64,000 nt of DNA from Anaerolineaceae bacterium. GTDB taxonomy: Bacteria > Chloroflexota > Anaerolineae > Anaerolineales > Villigracilaceae. The DNA is taken from positions 186,001 through 250,000 of the forward strand of contig WOUS01000002.1 in the NCBI GenBank assembly GCA_009772985.1. The letters run 5' to 3'. The notes under the pieces were generated by a model, which saw nothing but the letters and a program-made list of their open reading frames with translations, searched no databases and had not been told where the DNA came from. Below are positions 1 to 7,472 of the stretch, piece by piece. Each line of letters starts with the position of its first letter. Positions within the stretch are counted from its first letter, which is position 1. The translations under genes and the position numbers were made by a program.

Positions 1-288
1 GAGCATGCTTTCCAGGTTCAGTTTGAAGCCAACCAGGTTGGGTTCGAGCAGGATGACCGCGCCGCTGTACTGGAGTTCGACGGGTGTGGAGTAGACCAGG
101 AGCAGGCGTTCGCGCGCCGCCTGTGGGTCCAGTCCGCCGACCTCCACGCCGGCGATGGTCAACTGGGGCGGGTAGTTGGAGCGCTGGATGCTATAGCGCA
201 CCAACTGAAAGGCGGTCAAGACGAGCGCCAGGGAGATAAAAATGAGCGATACCCACCTCAAAAGAAACGATGTGCTTCTGACTCTCAC
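1..288 (-). CDS. VanW/YoaR-like protein, N-terminal part (runs off left edge)
   Basis: Only the first 96 codons lie in the window. The start is GTG at 288, preceded by GGAG at a good distance (ggaggccgc-GTG). The product begins with a basic stretch (VRVRSTSFLLRW), one membrane segment (SLIFISLALVLTAFQLV) and then an extracytoplasmic region containing GVEVGGLDPQAARERL. That pattern is typical of the peptidoglycan-binding-like repeat at the N-terminus of VanW/YoaR proteins, which are membrane-anchored cell-surface proteins. The family call rests on this motif and on the architecture. The VanW domain itself is outside the window. Confidence 0.6.
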   Translation of the reverse strand, partial: MRVRSTSFLLRWVSLIFISLALVLTAFQLVRYSIQRSNYPPQLTIAGVEVGGLDPQAARERLLLVYSTPVELQYSGAVILLEPNLVGFKLNLESML

Positions 289-408
289 GCGGCCTCCAAA
301 GGGTTACACCTTGCGGGGATCAAAGGTGTGATGTTTATCCTGCTGAGATGGTAAAAAGTATAACACACTCCCTTCGCGCAGTTGTGCTACAATCCGGTTG
401 AGTAATCT

Positions 409-458
409 GGAGTCCGAAGTCTCCCGACTTCGGCCAAAATCTGGAGATTTTGGACTCC
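409..458. repeat. two-armed palindromic element
   Basis: The outer arms ggagtcc (409-415) and ggactcc (452-458) enclose two hairpins. The first is ccgaagtc/gacttcgg (414-421 and 426-433) and the second is ccaaaatct/agattttgg (434-442 and 445-453). As single-stranded nucleic acid it would fold into a cloverleaf-like form. No coding potential is evident. Confidence 0.75.
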
Positions 459-482
459 AACATGCTTTTACTGTACCATTCT

Positions 483-630
483 CTACCGGACAAATCTTCT
501 GGCTGGACGCGGACGAGCGCGGATGTACGCGGAATCAGGCTTTTTTGGAGTTTTGTCTCGGTTTTATCCGCGTTTTCCGCGTCAATCCGCGTCCCATTTC
601 TCTTTTGTCCGGTAGCAAAACTGTACCATC
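483..630. repeat. dispersed CGCGGA-word repeat, copy 1
   Basis: About 140 bp rich in cgcgga/tccgcg words, ending with a tttgtccggtagcaaa-like segment. An inverted, slightly diverged copy lies at 31191-31320; both contain the segment aatcaggctttttt or its complement. The two copies are about 30 kb apart, which points to a repeat family dispersed in the genome. Confidence 0.75.
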
Positions 631-648
631 CCATTTCACGAGGAAACC

Positions 649-1608
649 ATGCTTCGATCTTTCCTGATCTATCTTTCCAAAGCCGCCTGGGCGCAGCGTG
701 CAGTGACAGGCTGGAAGTTTGCCTGGCGGGCGGCCAGCCGGTTCGTGGCGGGGAACACGATCGCCGATGCCATCAAAGTGGTGCAGGAACTGAATGCCAA
801 AGGGGTTAACGCCACGCTCGACCATCTCGGCGAGAGCACGGCCACGCGCGAGGACGCGGTGCGCGCCAGGGACGACATCCTGGAACTGCTCGACCAGATC
901 AAATGCTGCGAAGTGCGCGCCAACGTATCCATCAAGTTGACGCAGATCGGCCTCGCGCTCGACGAGAGCCTGTGTGCGGAAAATCTCGAGCAGATCCTGA
1001 CCCGCGCCCGCCAGCACGGCAACTTCGTCCGCATTGACATCGAGGACACGCCGTACACCGACAAGACCTTCCGCCTGTACCGCGCGATGCGGAAGAAGGG
1101 CTGCGATAATACCGGTGTGGCTGTGCAATCCTATCTTTTCCGGTCCGAGAAGGACACCCGCGAACTTCTGGCGGAGGGGGCGTGCTTCCGGCTGGTGAAG
1201 GGCGCATACAAGGAACCGCCCGAACTGGCCTTCCCGAAAAAAGCCGACGTGGACGGCAACTTCGACCTGCTGACCCAGATCATGATGGACGCCTCCCTGG
1301 CGAAGGGTTCCCCGACCCTCAGCGCCGACGGACGCTTCCCGCCCATCCCGGCGCTCGGCACGCACGATCCCAAACGCATCGAGTTTGCCAAGACCTATGC
1401 CGGGAAGATCGGCCTGCCGAAGACCGCGCTGGAATTCCAGATGCTCTACGGCATCCGCCGCGACCTGCAGGATGCCTGCGCGCAGGAAGGCTACCCGGTG
1501 CGCGTCTACGTGCCTTACGGAACGCACTGGTATCCGTACTTCGTGCGCCGCCTGGCGGAACGTCCGGCCAACGTGTGGTTCTTCGTCTCGAATTTCTTCC
1601 GCAAATAA
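649..1608 (+). CDS. proline dehydrogenase
   Basis: A 319-aa protein of the monofunctional proline dehydrogenase family (FAD-dependent TIM barrel), which oxidises L-proline to pyrroline-5-carboxylate and feeds electrons to the quinone pool. Family signatures visible are KLTQIGLALD, RIDIEDTPYTD, LVKGAYKEP, EFQMLYGIRRDLQ and the C-terminal RVYVPYGTHWYPYFVRRL followed by ERPAN, which forms the substrate and flavin site. The length fits stand-alone bacterial enzymes (about 300 aa) and not the PutA fusion; no P5C dehydrogenase is adjacent. The start at 649 has a GAGGA element just upstream. It stands alone between two repeat-rich gaps. Confidence 0.93.
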   Translation: MLRSFLIYLSKAAWAQRAVTGWKFAWRAASRFVAGNTIADAIKVVQELNAKGVNATLDHLGESTATREDAVRARDDILELLDQIKCCEVRANVSIKLTQIGLALDESLCAENLEQILTRARQHGNFVRIDIEDTPYTDKTFRLYRAMRKKGCDNTGVAVQSYLFRSEKDTRELLAEGACFRLVKGAYKEPPELAFPKKADVDGNFDLLTQIMMDASLAKGSPTLSADGRFPPIPALGTHDPKRIEFAKTYAGKIGLPKTALEFQMLYGIRRDLQDACAQEGYPVRVYVPYGTHWYPYFVRRLAERPANVWFFVSNFFRK

Positions 1609-1611
1609 AGC

Positions 1612-1775
1612 AAACCCCCGGCGTCTCGAAGACGCCAGCAATTCTCAATATGAACCATGTCATTGCGAGACGGCGCTCTTCCGTCGAAGCAATCCCCTGT
1701 TTTAGCGAGGAGATTGCTTAGCGAAGTGCGCTTGCAATGACATATTGAGAATTGCTGCGAAGACGCCGGGGTTTT
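1612..1775. repeat. long imperfect inverted repeat with CATTGCGAG-type core
   Basis: Nested arms: aacccccggcgtc (1613-1625) with gacgccggggtt (1762-1773), cagcaattctcaatatg (1636-1652) with catattgagaattgctg (1741-1757), then gtcattgc with gcaatgac. The core holds the gcgaagcaatctcc-type words of a repeat seen again at 61069-61193. The distal part could also terminate proline dehydrogenase transcripts. Confidence 0.75.
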
Positions 1776-1811
1776 TGACACCGCGGGTCTTTTCTGTGGT
1801 AAAACATGGGT

Positions 1812-2534
1812 ATGGCTGACTGTCCTCTCGCCCTGGTGACCGGCGCGGCGCACCGCCTCGGGCGCGCCTTTGCCCTCGCGCTGGCGCGGCAGGGATACGC
1901 CATTTTGCTGCACTACCACTCGGCAGCCGAAAAAGCCGCCTCGTCAGCCGAAGAAATCCGCGTCTTCGGCGTGCCTGTTTATCCAATACAGGCTGACCTG
2001 ACCGACGATACTGCTCTCTCTTCTCTGTTCTCTTCCCTCGATTCCCTTCCTCACAAACTGCGCGTCCTTGTCAATTCCGCCGCCGTCATGCCGCACAGGG
2101 ACCTGCGCGCCACTTCCGCGGCAGACTGGGATGCAGCGCTCGACCTGAACCTGCGCGCCCCGTTCCTGCTGGCGCAGCAGGCCGCCGAACGCATGACCGC
2201 GGGCGGACTGATCGTCAACGTGACCGACGTGGGCGCGCACAAACTCTGGACCGGCTACGCGGCCTACGCCGTCAGCAAATCGGCCCTCGAAACGCTGACG
2301 CGGCTGATGGCGAAAACGTACGCGCCGTCCATCCGCGTCAACGCCATCGCGCCGGGACTGGTGCTGCCCTCGGAAAACGTCACGCCGGAGGAGTGGGAAA
2401 GGCTCGTCGGGAGGCTCCCGCTCCAGCGTCCGGCCTCGCCCGAAGACGTGGCAGCCGCCCTCGAATTTCTGCTGAAGAACGAATCTGTCACCGGACAGAC
2501 AATCACTGTGGATGGAGGCTATTCCCTGCTATGA
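1812..2534 (+). CDS. short-chain dehydrogenase, pteridine-reductase-like
   Basis: A 240-aa SDR with NAD(P)-binding Rossmann fold. The glycine motif TGAAHRLGRA matches the TGxxxRxG form that separates pteridine reductases (PTR1, FolM) from ordinary SDRs (TGxxxGxG), and the following LHYHSAAEKA also resembles PTR1. The catalytic YxxxK is present (YAVSK), as are NSAAV, a proline-glycine segment (IAPGLVLP) and a C-terminal VDGG. The likely role is reduction of dihydropterin or a related substrate. ATG 1812 is preferred over 1806 because TAAAAC ends exactly 6 nt before it, the same spacing as other apparently leaderless genes here. Its stop overlaps the next start (ATGA). Confidence 0.8.
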   Translation: MADCPLALVTGAAHRLGRAFALALARQGYAILLHYHSAAEKAASSAEEIRVFGVPVYPIQADLTDDTALSSLFSSLDSLPHKLRVLVNSAAVMPHRDLRATSAADWDAALDLNLRAPFLLAQQAAERMTAGGLIVNVTDVGAHKLWTGYAAYAVSKSALETLTRLMAKTYAPSIRVNAIAPGLVLPSENVTPEEWERLVGRLPLQRPASPEDVAAALEFLLKNESVTGQTITVDGGYSLL

Positions 2535-3010
2535 GCGAAGATACTGCAACTCTCCTGGACCGTCTGCAAGCCGAACGCGACAAAACCGTCGCCTTCTTCT
2601 CCGTCCTGACCGCCGGCCAGTGGAGCGCGGCGGTCTATTCCGGCGAGGCCCCGTGGAACCCCCGCAACGTCCTGGCGCACATCGTCTCGGCCGAGGGCGA
2701 ATTCCTGCGCCTGTTCCGCAGCGTGCAGGCCGGAGGCGCGGGCGCGCCCCTGGGATTTTTCGCCGACGAGTTCAACGCCGCCGAGCAGGAACGCCTGCGC
2801 GGCCTGTCCGAGCAGGAACTGCTGTCCGAGTTCCTGCGCCTGCGCGCCGAAATGATGGACTGGGTGCGCACCCTGTCCGCCGCCGATCTGGAAAAGACCG
2901 GCCGGCATCCGGTGCTGGGCGACATCCCGCTGTGGGAGATGATCAAGGCGCTGACCCTGCACGCCCATCTGCACGCCCGCGACATCCGCCGTTTCTTTGA
3001 GGTGGCGTAA
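2531..3010 (+). CDS. DinB/maleylpyruvate-isomerase-like four-helix protein
   Basis: A 159-aa protein starting inside the stop of the SDR gene (ATGA overlap), so the two are translationally coupled. The sequence has the features of DinB-like four-helix bundles: an N-terminal helix (TATLLDRLQAERDKTVAFF), a WNPRNVLAHIVSAEGEF segment with a metal-ligand-type His, and a C-terminal HAHLHARDIRRFF carrying further histidines. Such proteins bind a divalent metal and often act as thiol-dependent transferases; the substrate cannot be told from sequence. Confidence 0.7.
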   Translation: MSEDTATLLDRLQAERDKTVAFFSVLTAGQWSAAVYSGEAPWNPRNVLAHIVSAEGEFLRLFRSVQAGGAGAPLGFFADEFNAAEQERLRGLSEQELLSEFLRLRAEMMDWVRTLSAADLEKTGRHPVLGDIPLWEMIKALTLHAHLHARDIRRFFEVA

Positions 3011-3011
3011 C

Positions 3012-3893
3012 GTGTCCCCGGCGCGCGAACTCTTCCGCTTGGCGCGTCCGCTCCACCTGCTCTTCGCCGCGCTGACCTACACCCTCGGCGCGGGCATCGC
3101 TCGCTACCTCGGCGCGTCCATCCATTGGCCGGCCTTCTGGCTGGGACTGCTGGCCGTCCTCGCCCTGCAGGCCGCGCCGCCCTTGCTGGTGGAAATCTTC
3201 CGCCTGCCGTTAACGCCGCGCCTCCCCGGCGAGACCGTCCGCCAGCGCGAACGCTTCCGAACGCTCCTGCTGCAGGTCTCCTACGCCGCGCTGACGCTCT
3301 ACGGCGTGGCCGTCCTGACCCTCTTCCTGACCCGCTCTCTCAACCTGTCCGCCGGCATCCTGCTCACACTGGACCTGCTCCTGCTCATGGCCTACGCCGT
3401 CCCGCCCATCCGCCTGGCCGGGAACGGCTACGGCGAACTCGTCCTGGCCTTCGTTCTCGCCGCCCTCGTCCCGGCCATCGCCTTCCTCCTCCAGCGGACC
3501 GAATTCCACCGCCTGCTCCCGCTGACCGCCTTCCCGCTCACCCTGCTGGCGCTTGCCTGTTTCCTCGCCGCCGATTTCCCGACCTTCGCCGCCGACCAGA
3601 AAACAGGCCGCCGCTCCCTGCTCGTCCGCCTCACCTGGCAGCGCGCCGTCCCCGTTCATCACGTGCTCGTCCTGGCCGCCTTCCTGCTCTTCGCCGCCGC
3701 CCCGCTGGTCGGCGTCCCGTGGACGCTGGCCTGGCCGGTCTTCCTGGCCCTGCCTTTTGCCGCCGCGCAGGTCGTCTGGCTCCAGCGCATCGCCAACGGC
3801 GGGCGGACGCTCTGGCGCTTCTTTGTCCCGCTGACGGCCGCCGTCTTTGGCCTGACCGCCTACCTGCTCGCCCTCACCTTCTGGATCCGCTGA
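3012..3893 (+). CDS. UbiA-like prenyltransferase-family membrane protein
   Basis: A 293-aa protein with about eight hydrophobic segments. The second half has YAVPPIRLAGNGYGELVLAF and ADFPTFAADQKTGRRSL, matching the second aspartate-rich motif of UbiA/MenA prenyltransferases. The first Asp-rich motif (NDxxDxxxD, expected after the second helix) is not recognisable; that region reads PPLLVEIFRLPL. It may therefore be an inactive or differently working relative. GTG at 3012 is chosen because GAGGTGG lies 6 nt before it and the previous gene ends at 3010; an in-frame TTG at 2997 is less likely. Confidence 0.65.
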   Translation: MSPARELFRLARPLHLLFAALTYTLGAGIARYLGASIHWPAFWLGLLAVLALQAAPPLLVEIFRLPLTPRLPGETVRQRERFRTLLLQVSYAALTLYGVAVLTLFLTRSLNLSAGILLTLDLLLLMAYAVPPIRLAGNGYGELVLAFVLAALVPAIAFLLQRTEFHRLLPLTAFPLTLLALACFLAADFPTFAADQKTGRRSLLVRLTWQRAVPVHHVLVLAAFLLFAAAPLVGVPWTLAWPVFLALPFAAAQVVWLQRIANGGRTLWRFFVPLTAAVFGLTAYLLALTFWIR

Positions 3894-3901
3894 CCCTCCA
3901 A

Positions 3902-3942
3902 CAGCGCGCTGACTCGCTGAATCGCTGACTCGTTGACTCGCC
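3902..3942. repeat. short tandem repeat (ctgactcg)
   Basis: Four imperfect units of about 9-10 bp (gctgactcgctgaatcgctgactcgttgactcg) fill the gap between the UbiA-like gene and moeA. It resembles the other low-complexity word repeats of this window. Confidence 0.6.
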
Positions 3943-3946
3943 TCCC

Positions 3947-5272
3947 ATGCCCGAATTCCTCCGCCTTTCCCCTCCCGCCGAAGCCCTGCAAACCCTCCTG
4001 CGCGCCCTCCCGGACCGTGAACCTGCCGCGCAAAACGTGGACACGGCGCTTGCCCTCGGCCGCGTCCTCGCCGCCGACGTGCGCGCCCCGCACCCGCTGC
4101 CCGAGTTCCCGCGCTCCACCGTGGACGGGTACGCCGTCCGCGCCCGCGACACCTTCGGCGCGTCCGAATCCATGCCGGGCTACCTGACCCTGATCGGCGA
4201 GGTGCCGATGGGCGCGGCCCCATCCTTCGCGCTGACGACCGGCGCGTGCGCCATCATCCACACCGGCGGGATGCTGCCAGATGGGGCGGACGCGGTCGTG
4301 ATGCTGGAATATACCCAATGCGTTGGTAGGGGCGACCTTCATGGTCGCCCTGGGGCAGGGACAAGCCCTGTCCCTACGAGTGAAATCGAACTCTCCCGCG
4401 CCGTTGCGGAGGGGGAGAACGTCCTGCGCGTCGGGGAGGACGTGGCCGCAGAGCAGATCGTCCTCGCGTCCGGGACGCGCCTCCGCCCGGCGGAGATTGG
4501 CGGGTGCATGGCGCTGGGAATCACTCAACTGCGCGTAGCCAGTAAATCTAAAATTGGGATCATTTCTTCCGGGGATGAAGTCGTGCCGCCGGAGCAGAAT
4601 CCGCGCCCGGGGCAGGTGCGCGACGTTAATTCATATTCGCTGGCCGCGCTGGTCACGCAGGCGGGCGGGGAGCCGGTCCTGTTCGGCATCGTTCCCGACA
4701 GCCTGGAAGCGATGCAGGCTGCCGCCGCGAGAGCATTGACCGGATGCGACGCGCTGGTGGTCACGGCGGGATCCTCCGCCAGCGCACGCGACACGACCGC
4801 CGATGCAATTGCCTCGCTCGGCGCGCCGGGGGTGCTGGTGCACGGCGTCAATGTCCGCCCGGGCAAACCCACCATCCTGGCGGTGTGCGGCGGCAAAGCC
4901 GTGATCGGGCTGCCCGGCAACCCGGTCAGCGCGCTGGTGATCGCCGGGCTGTTCGTCGTGCCGGTGATCGAGAAACTGCTGGGCGCAAAGCCGAAGCCGA
5001 GGCCGTCTGTGCTGGCGAAATTGACGGTGAACGTGCCCTCGCAGGCGGGGCGGGAAGATTGGGTGGCAGTGAAGTTATTGGTGAATGGGGAATGGGGAAT
5101 AGTGAATAGTGAATGGGGAATGGGGGATCGGGCGGCGCGCTATCTTGCGGAGCCGGTGTTTGGGAAGAGCAACATGATCTTTTCTCTCGCCGCCGCGGAC
5201 GGACTTGTCCGCATCCCGCCCGACGCGACCGGGGTCAGCGCGGGGGAGATGGTGGAAGTGGTGTTGATATAG
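3947..5272 (+). CDS. moeA: molybdopterin molybdenumtransferase MoeA
   Basis: A 441-aa MoeA, which inserts molybdate (or tungstate) into adenylylated molybdopterin. Hallmarks are STVDGYAVRA (domain I), GVNVRPGKPT and GLPGNPVSA in the MoCF/MogA-like domain III, and a C-terminal beta-barrel ending GVSAGEMVEVVLI. The protein is longer than E. coli MoeA (411 aa) because two genomic repeats sit in frame: a GTAGGGGC-type palindrome at 4326-4377 and a gtgaatagtgaat word repeat at 5080-5126. A diverged copy of its last 22 codons occurs at 5878-5946. With the second moeA at 9448 it probably serves the formate dehydrogenase encoded at 36-43 kb. Confidence 0.93.
   Translation: MPEFLRLSPPAEALQTLLRALPDREPAAQNVDTALALGRVLAADVRAPHPLPEFPRSTVDGYAVRARDTFGASESMPGYLTLIGEVPMGAAPSFALTTGACAIIHTGGMLPDGADAVVMLEYTQCVGRGDLHGRPGAGTSPVPTSEIELSRAVAEGENVLRVGEDVAAEQIVLASGTRLRPAEIGGCMALGITQLRVASKSKIGIISSGDEVVPPEQNPRPGQVRDVNSYSLAALVTQAGGEPVLFGIVPDSLEAMQAAAARALTGCDALVVTAGSSASARDTTADAIASLGAPGVLVHGVNVRPGKPTILAVCGGKAVIGLPGNPVSALVIAGLFVVPVIEKLLGAKPKPRPSVLAKLTVNVPSQAGREDWVAVKLLVNGEWGIVNSEWGMGDRAARYLAEPVFGKSNMIFSLAAADGLVRIPPDATGVSAGEMVEVVLI
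4326..4377. repeat. GTAGGGGC/GCCCCTAC palindromic repeat inside moeA
   Basis: A 52-bp element opening gtagggg and closing ccctac, with an inner hairpin ggcgacc-ttcat-ggtcgcc (31-37 and 43-49 of block 43xx). A very similar element lies at 54349-54403, with a short form at 51418-51444. It adds about 17 codons to moeA without breaking the frame. Confidence 0.8.
5080..5126. repeat. gtgaat/gggaat word repeat inside moeA
   Basis: Tandem words gtgaatggggaatggggaa and tagtgaatagtgaat, read in frame as LVNGEWGIVNSEWGM. The reverse complement of the same words occurs at 48711-48741 (inside a gene) and at 57103-57137 (between genes). Confidence 0.7.
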
Positions 5273-5313
5273 CCGGGCGGTTCCGGGGTTCTGTTATGTA
5301 CGCAGTTTGCTGA

Positions 5314-5319
5314 TAAAAT
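5314..5319 (+). promoter_or_regulatory. -10 box of a leaderless start
   Basis: TAAAAT ends 6 nt before ATG 5326, so a transcript starting 6-7 nt after the box would begin at the start codon. No ribosome binding site is visible. Confidence 0.5.
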
Positions 5320-5325
5320 CACGAT

Positions 5326-5850
5326 ATGACAACGGTTTCCCTGCAAACGGAAGAAAAAGTGGTGGCTGAATTGGCGCAACTTGGTGTGCGCTATCTTTCG
5401 CGCCAGAGCAACATTGGTACTGTGAAGCGCCGCGCTCCACAGGAATTACTGGCGGCGCTGGTGCGGCAGCCTTCCAGCCGGGTACGCGTTGCCTTGATCG
5501 CGCTTCTGCTGGCGCGACCGGACTATGCCCGGTACGTTCCTGCCGCGCTTAAGCGATTGACGCCCCCGGAAATGCAGACGTTAAAGTTCTTTTACACCGC
5601 CGCCATTTGTTTGCAGAAACAATATGCAGAGACTTTGCAGGTTTTTCTCGGCGCACAGTGGCAGCCCTTGCCTGACCTGTTCTCAGAAGAATTGGGATTA
5701 AGCGGTGAACCGCCTGCGGCGCGAATGGAAGCGCTGGCGCGTTTGCACGCCCGGCAGACAGGGGAAGGACTCAACTGGGCGGGTACCTACGAAAACGCCG
5801 CGCGCCACCTGTTACGGCGCTGGGAGATGGAGAAATTATGGGATCAGTAA
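5326..5850 (+). CDS. conserved-looking hypothetical protein, 174 aa
   Basis: Not recognised. It is mostly helical, with a mid-section RVRVALIALLLARPDYARYVPAALKRL that looks like HEAT-type helices and a C-terminal ARQTGEGLNWAGTYENAARHLLRRW. No signal peptide or membrane span is present. It sits between moeA and the displaced moeA 3' fragment, so it is probably cargo of the accessory island. Transcription seems leaderless (TAAAAT box 6 nt before ATG). It could be the antitoxin or regulatory half of a pair, but no partner is adjacent. Confidence 0.6.
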   Translation: MTTVSLQTEEKVVAELAQLGVRYLSRQSNIGTVKRRAPQELLAALVRQPSSRVRVALIALLLARPDYARYVPAALKRLTPPEMQTLKFFYTAAICLQKQYAETLQVFLGAQWQPLPDLFSEELGLSGEPPAARMEALARLHARQTGEGLNWAGTYENAARHLLRRWEMEKLWDQ

Positions 5851-5877
5851 AACGAAAAATGGCCAGTCGGAAATAAG

Positions 5878-5946
5878 CTTACCCGCATCCCGCCGGACGC
5901 GACCGGGATCAGCGCGGGGGAGGTGGTGGAGGTGGTGTGGTTGTGA
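5878..5946 (+). pseudogene. displaced copy of the moeA 3' end
   Basis: Reads LTRIPPDATGISAGEVVEVVWL then stop, closely matching the C-terminus of the moeA at 3947-5272 (LVRIPPDATGVSAGEMVEVVLI). About 65 bp are shared with several substitutions, so the copies are not a fresh duplication. Together they flank 5273-5877. It may mark an old insertion into moeA, or an ancient exchange with a moeA paralogue. Confidence 0.8.
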
Positions 5947-5971
5947 AATGGCATCCGGCTGGCATTGTGGG

Positions 5972-5977
5972 TATAAT
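5972..5977 (+). promoter_or_regulatory. candidate -10 box (TATAAT)
   Basis: A perfect TATAAT in gggtataattgg, about 54 nt before ATG 6031; no clear -35 at 16-18 nt. Likely promoter of the antitoxin-like gene and the nuclease gene. Confidence 0.4.
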
Positions 5978-6030
5978 TGGCGATAGGATATGATGCAGTC
6001 GGGATTGCCGGATATTCACAGGAGTTTGAA

Positions 6031-6288
6031 ATGAACACTGTAAGCGTAGATCTATCACTGGATCAAATTACCCGGGCCTTGCGAAAACTACCTGCACAGG
6101 AAAAAATTGCACTCTGGCGTTTGCTGGACAAAGACCTTGACCGTCCCGCCATCGCTCGGCAATTTACCGTCTTTGTCAATGCAATCCGAAAAACCTATTC
6201 CCATGTCAGCGAAGACGAAGTAATGGCAGACGCAGTCAAGGCCACGCGGCAAGTGCGCAAGGCACGCGACGCGAAGAGTCGTTCTTGA
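6031..6288 (+). CDS. antitoxin-like small protein, 85 aa
   Basis: AGGAG lies upstream of ATG 6031. The product starts MNTVSVDLSLDQITRALRKL and contains PAQEKIALWRLLD and VSEDEVMADAVKATRQVR. This resembles short antitoxin-like proteins of cyanobacteria and Chloroflexi that normally precede a PIN-domain toxin. Here the next gene is a nuclease of another type, starting 2 nt after the stop. In the frame of that gene the codons just before its ATG read RRVVLD, which looks like the opening of a PIN toxin (RVVLDTN), so a toxin gene may have been replaced. That last point is inference. Confidence 0.6.
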   Translation: MNTVSVDLSLDQITRALRKLPAQEKIALWRLLDKDLDRPAIARQFTVFVNAIRKTYSHVSEDEVMADAVKATRQVRKARDAKSRS

Positions 6289-6289
6289 T

Positions 6290-7465
6290 ATGAAAACCAG
6301 CGTTGTCCTTCAACCATCTAACGCCGAAATGGGAGAAATCATCAAAGATCTTCTCTCATCACAAAAACCTTCTTACGATAAAGTGTGGCTTGTTTCAGCA
6401 TTTGCTAATGCGCAAGCCATACAACGAATTGCGCCAAATATTTTGGAAGCAAAAGCAAGGGGAGCGAATGTCAATATTGTTGTCGGTTTTGATGTCAATT
6501 CAACTTCTGCTGAAGCGTTAAAAAGAATTAATTCTCTTGGGGTCAATTCTATTCTTGTTCACAACGCGCGTGGCGGGCATACATTCCATCCCAAAATTTA
6601 TTTATTTGAGTCGGCCGGCAAAGGAGCAGAAGTTTTTGTTGGTTCAAGCAATTTGACAGACGGCGGTCTCTACACAAATTATGAGGCGTCAACAAGAACA
6701 ACCTTTGAGTTTCCGATTGACAGTGGAGAATATGCTCGTTTCTTTGCGTCGCTCGAAGCATATTTGAAACCAGCAGGTTCCACTGCACAAATTTTGACGA
6801 GCGAGTTAATTGAAATTCTTGTCAAGCGCGGAGATGTACCAACCGAAAAAGAAATACGGGAAAGTCAGGCGAAAACCTTAAAGCCAAAAAAGAAAACTGG
6901 CATTCCCAAATCTCCTTTTGGCGTGGAAAAGATTAAACGCCCGCCGATATTGAGAAAACATGTCAAAAAGCCTTCAGCAAAACCAAAAGTGAGTATTGCA
7001 ATAATGCCCGTTCAAGCTTCAAGCATGCCAAAATTTGGTGAATTGCTTTGGCAGAAAACAAAACTGCCCGCTTCGGATGTGCAGAGACAAAAGGGAAATG
7101 TTACGGGCGGTTTGCGTTTAGTACAATCAGGATGGAAAGTGTCTGGCAATTTTATAGACCAAACGACATATTTCAGGAATGATATTTTTGGGCATTTAAT
7201 TTGGTCCGCATGGAAAACGAAACCCTTCAGCGAAAAAGCCGAAACCGGTTTTGATGTTTATCTTCTCGGGGAAAGTTACGGCGTTCACCAACTGATGATC
7301 AGCCACAAACCCAGTGGCGAAGCAGGACAGCATAATTACACGACTATTCTGCACTGGGGCGATTTGGCTGAGACCATTCGTGAACTTAATCTTATTGGGA
7401 AAACTTTCAATCTCTACTCACCACCCCCTGATCAGGTAGAACCATTCATCATTGAGGTCAAATAA
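6290..7465 (+). CDS. PLD-family restriction endonuclease (NgoFVII/BfiI-like)
   Basis: 391 aa. The N-terminal half is a phospholipase-D-type nuclease: HPKIYLFE and, 20 residues on, GSSNLTDGGLYTN form the single HxK...GSxN active site used in dimers by BfiI. A Lys/Pro-rich linker (about 205-235) leads to a C-terminal domain (about 245-390: LRLVQSGWK, TTYFRNDIFGH, THYTTILHWGDL-like) comparable in place and size to the B3-type DNA-binding domain of BfiI/NgoFVII. It is clearly more AT-rich than its neighbours, suggesting transfer. It converges on the adjacent DNA methyltransferase with 7 bp between stops, making a restriction-modification pair. The target site is unknown. Confidence 0.75.
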   Translation: MKTSVVLQPSNAEMGEIIKDLLSSQKPSYDKVWLVSAFANAQAIQRIAPNILEAKARGANVNIVVGFDVNSTSAEALKRINSLGVNSILVHNARGGHTFHPKIYLFESAGKGAEVFVGSSNLTDGGLYTNYEASTRTTFEFPIDSGEYARFFASLEAYLKPAGSTAQILTSELIEILVKRGDVPTEKEIRESQAKTLKPKKKTGIPKSPFGVEKIKRPPILRKHVKKPSAKPKVSIAIMPVQASSMPKFGELLWQKTKLPASDVQRQKGNVTGGLRLVQSGWKVSGNFIDQTTYFRNDIFGHLIWSAWKTKPFSEKAETGFDVYLLGESYGVHQLMISHKPSGEAGQHNYTTILHWGDLAETIRELNLIGKTFNLYSPPPDQVEPFIIEVK

Positions 7466-7472
7466 CAAAATT

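Larger units (their letters stand above)
289..648. other. intergenic region with two repeat families
   Basis: No gene is visible here. From 409 to 458 lies a compound palindrome, and from about 483 to 630 lies a dispersed repeat built from short CGCGGA-type words that recurs inverted at 31191-31320. Small open frames across it are by-products of the repeats. Confidence 0.7.

Noticed and set aside
398-667. Small open frames upstream of proline dehydrogenase
   Set aside because: They lie wholly in repeat DNA that recurs inverted at 31.2 kb, with no ribosome binding site or protein-like composition.
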